Assembly: GCA_017591395.1 (NCBI GenBank)
Contig: WEDG01005331.1
Coordinates: 62,001 to 126,000, forward strand
Source of the DNA: Schistocephalus solidus
Taxonomy: Eukaryota; Platyhelminthes; Cestoda; Diphyllobothriidea; Diphyllobothriidae
Direction of reading: 5' to 3'
DNA: 64,000 nt
This document shows positions 61,445-64,000 of the stretch, in pieces; position 1 is the stretch's first letter, and the number at the start of each line of letters is the position of its first letter. The notes beneath the pieces were generated by a model. It did not search any database and was not told the DNA's origin. It was given only the letters and a program-made list of their open reading frames with translations. Position numbers and translations under genes: made by a program.

Positions 61445-64000
61445 TTACCGCAGGTTGTCATGGAGGCGCATGTGTTCTTATAGGCCCACGCGGTGTGTAA
61501 ATGTGCGTGAGCAGTGAGGGCAGTGGAGGCGGGCGCGTCGACTGCATGTCGGAGCCCCAGGCACTGGTTCGCCAGCCTTCGTGCGATGGATTCGCAGGTG
61601 ACCGTCCAGGCCGATGCGTGAGTTGAAGTTTCGGGCGCATTGTGGGCAGGAGAAAACGGGAGATGCTGGGGCTATCAGTGTTGCCAGCATTGCGGTGAAT
61701 TCCGCTGTCATGGATGCGCATGTGACCGAATAGTCCCATGCGATGAGTGAATGCGCGAGGACAGTGATGGCAGTGGAGGCAGCAATTTCTGCTGTTTGTT
61801 GGTGATCGAGGCACTGGTTCACCAGTCTCTGTACGATGAATTCGCACGTTACCAACCAGGCCGATGCGGGAGGTGAATGTTCGGTCGCATTGAGGACAGT
61901 TTAAAAAGGAGTCCCCGTCGCTGATGGTGGTGGTGGTGGTAGTGAAGGCGAAGGCGGTGGTGGTTGCGGTGGTGGGGGTAAAAGGCGATGAGTATTGGGT
62001 TGTGGTCTCTATGATGGTGTGAGTGATGGAATTGATGCCAGGAATGAGGGAAGGGGAATCTGGAGGAGGGTTGGCAGAATTTGACGTAGAAGTTGGAATT
62101 ATCGGAGTGTTAGTGCATTGCATCCGAAGATGTCCAACCAGGCCAATTCGCGCGCGGAAGATGCATTGACAGCGCGGGGCGTGGACAGAGCCTGGGCATC
62201 GACGATGTTGGTCAGAGGCACTGGTGACTTTCGTGCCACTCTTTTGGCCTTGGCGACGGCAATCCGGTTGATTGAACCGGATTGATTGCTGAACCAGTCT
62301 TCACGGATCTTCTCCATGCCGTTTTATCCCTAGCGAGGTCTTCCCAGGACGCCGGGTTGATTTGCAGTTGCTTCACTGATTTCTTCAACGTGTCCTAATA
62401 GCGTCGTTTTTGACCTCCCTGTCAGCGAGCACCCGTAGCGACATCGCCATAGAAAAGTCGTTTGGTTAGTCGCTCATCGTCCATTCTTACCAGGTGGCCG
62501 CTCCATTGAAGTTGCACATGCCTCAGCATGGCGTGGATGCTGAGGATTCCGGTACATTCCAGACTTCCGTGTCCGAGATCCTGTCTCGCCATCTCAGCTT
62601 CAGTATTCTGCGGAGGCAGCTGAGATGGAAGTGATTCAGCTTCCTGGCTTGATTCGAGTAGACGGTCCAGGTCTTCGCTCCGTTAAGGAGTGTCGTCAAG
62701 ATGATGGCCTTGTACATCTTCAGTTTGATGTTCAGGTGAAAACCGTGACGATTTCAGACGGAGACCTGCAGCCAGCCGTAGGCTTGACTGAGGTTGGAGA
62801 TCCGTTGGGCAACCTCGTCATCAATTCTCGTGTTGCGTGACAGCGTGCTTCCTAGATAAGCGAAGGTGTCCACGTTTTTGAGTTGAGCACCGTTGACATT
62901 GATTCGGGGAGCACTGTATTCCGCGCTGAGTGGCGTCTGGTTCATGAAAACCGTTTTGGCTGTACTGATTGTTAATCCAAAATCGGCGCAGCCTGCAGTG
63001 AAGTGGTCCATATTTCTTTGCATGTTCTCCTCCGTCACGGTGTTAAGGGCACCGTGTTCCGCGAAGAGCAAGTAATGGACTATACTCTTGGACACACGCG
63101 TTGAAGCCTGCATAAGCCGACTGTTGAGAAGACGTCCGTTAGTTCTTTAGGCGATGCGGATCCCAAGCTGTTCATCACGGTAGGCGTCCATCAGCATAAT
63201 CCAGAACATGAGACTGAACAGGGTGGGAGCCAAAACGCAGCCCTGCTTCACCCCGTTGGTCACTGCGAATGCTTTGGATACCATCCCGTTGTCAGTGACG
63301 CGCGCCATCATCCCGTCATAAAACTGACGCACCATGTCCGTGAACTACTCAGGACAACCAAATTTCTGCATGACTTTCCAAAGTCCATCACGATTCACCG
63401 TGTCAAAGGCTTTCGTAAGATCCACGAAGGTAGTGTATAGATGAGTTCGCATCTCCTGGCACTTCTCTTGTAGTTAGCGGGCGGTAAAGATCATATCGGT
63501 TGTTCCGCGGTGTCGGCCGAAGCCACATTGGCTTTCCGGGAGCAGGCCCTGCTCTAAATGACCGTTCAGACGATTGAGAAGAATACGGGCGAAGATCTTA
63601 CCGGCGATTTTGAGCAACGAGATGCCTCTTTGATTATCACAGAGTTGCCGGTTCCCCTTCCGTTTGTAGAGATGGACGATGGTCGCGTCTTTGAAATCCT
63701 GAGGAACTTGTCCTTGGCGCCACATCTCCCGGAAGAGTGTTGTGAGTTCTGCCATCAGCCGTGGCCCACCATGCTTGTAGACTTCCAGTGGGATTGCGTC
63801 GGATCCCGGTGCTTTACCGCTGTAAATCTGCTGCACGGCCCAGATGGTTTCTGGAAGAGAAGGCGGCAGATCCAGGTCATTGGTCGTGTCCACTTGAGGG
63901 AGCCGGTCAATGGCAGCATCGGAGATGGCTGATGAGCAATTAAGGATACTTCTGAAGTGCTCGGCCCAGCGCTTCAGAATTTGCCATTTCGCTGTCAGCA
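61445..64000 (-). pseudogene. Zinc-finger RTE-like LINE copy E, runs off the window edge
   Basis: Best-preserved copy, minus strand, 5' end outside the window. From the edge: LKRWAEHFRSIL (63970), SGKAPGSDAIPLEVYKHGGP (63810), HLYKRKGNRQLCDNQRGISL (63640), QCGFGRHRGTTDMIFTAR then TAG (63475), FVDLTKAFDTV (motif A, 63400), GVKQGCVLAPTLFSLMF (63240), an altered motif C FAEHGALNT in place of FADD (63060), LGSTLSRNTRIDDEVAQRIS (62850), [17 protein letters not shown] (62620), the [12 protein letters not shown] region (62500) and DWFSNQSGSINRIAVAKAKR (62280). Five C2H2 fingers follow: a frame-shifted first (62180), CPQCDRTFTSRIGLVGN (61890), CHHCPRAFTHRMGLFGH (61760), CPQCARNFNSRIGLDGH (61640) and CPHCSRTFTHRVGL (61510). 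The stop is TAA 61447-61445. At least two in-frame stops and three shifts make it non-functional. Confidence 0.9.

Overview
The window looks like nuclear DNA of a flatworm, most likely a diphyllobothriid tapeworm (Spirometra / Schistocephalus / Dibothriocephalus type). The evidence is one host gene split by long GT-AG introns, abundant decayed non-LTR retrotransposons of a type I recall from those genomes (an RTE-like reverse transcriptase ending in C2H2 zinc fingers), Penelope-like elements, and dispersed TTAGGG-like arrays. The species is an inference and no search was run. There are no operons, phages or CRISPR arrays.

Host gene. The only host gene I can support is a heterotrimeric G-protein beta subunit (Gnb1 type) on the minus strand, 50255 down to 30736. 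Six coding exons (50255-50199, 49535-49326, 49094-48866, 44921-44792, 36260-35972, 30842-30736) assemble with canonical GT-AG introns into a 340-residue seven-blade WD40 protein. It follows mammalian G-beta-1 residue for residue, except for one missing base in exon 3 near 48981 that breaks the frame as given. A strong acceptor lies 28 nt upstream of the ATG, so there is an unseen 5' leader exon or a spliced-leader site.

Left third (1-30700). This is a repeat graveyard: copies of one LINE 3'-tail cassette in both orientations, two zinc-finger LINEs lying tail to tail (3522-5925 plus, 7605-5930 minus), two Penelope-like GIY-YIG elements, a 380-bp direct repeat, tRNA-Arg-derived SINE pieces and three degenerate telomere-like arrays. 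The stretch 28540-30735, just downstream of the G-beta stop, is strikingly purine-rich on the plus strand and may include its 3' UTR.

Introns of the G-beta gene. Intron 5 holds a tail cassette and a SINE. Intron 4 holds a SINE, a GC-rich block (37690-38660), a Penelope-like 3' end and a decayed RTE LINE with endonuclease and reverse transcriptase (44000-41440, same strand as the host gene). Introns 1-3 look unremarkable apart from AT-rich sequence.

Right end (50284-64000). AT-rich intergenic DNA is followed by two abutting CR1-like fragments (minus), a worn but nearly full-length zinc-finger LINE (57470-59420 plus), tail cassettes, and a better preserved zinc-finger LINE (minus) running off the window edge. 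All reverse transcriptases seen are broken by frameshifts, stops or changes in the catalytic Asp-Asp motif, so no autonomous element is intact here. The best candidate for an unusual system is the LINE that carries a variable array of C2H2 fingers behind its reverse transcriptase, with a duplicated 3' tail module that is scattered as solitary copies.
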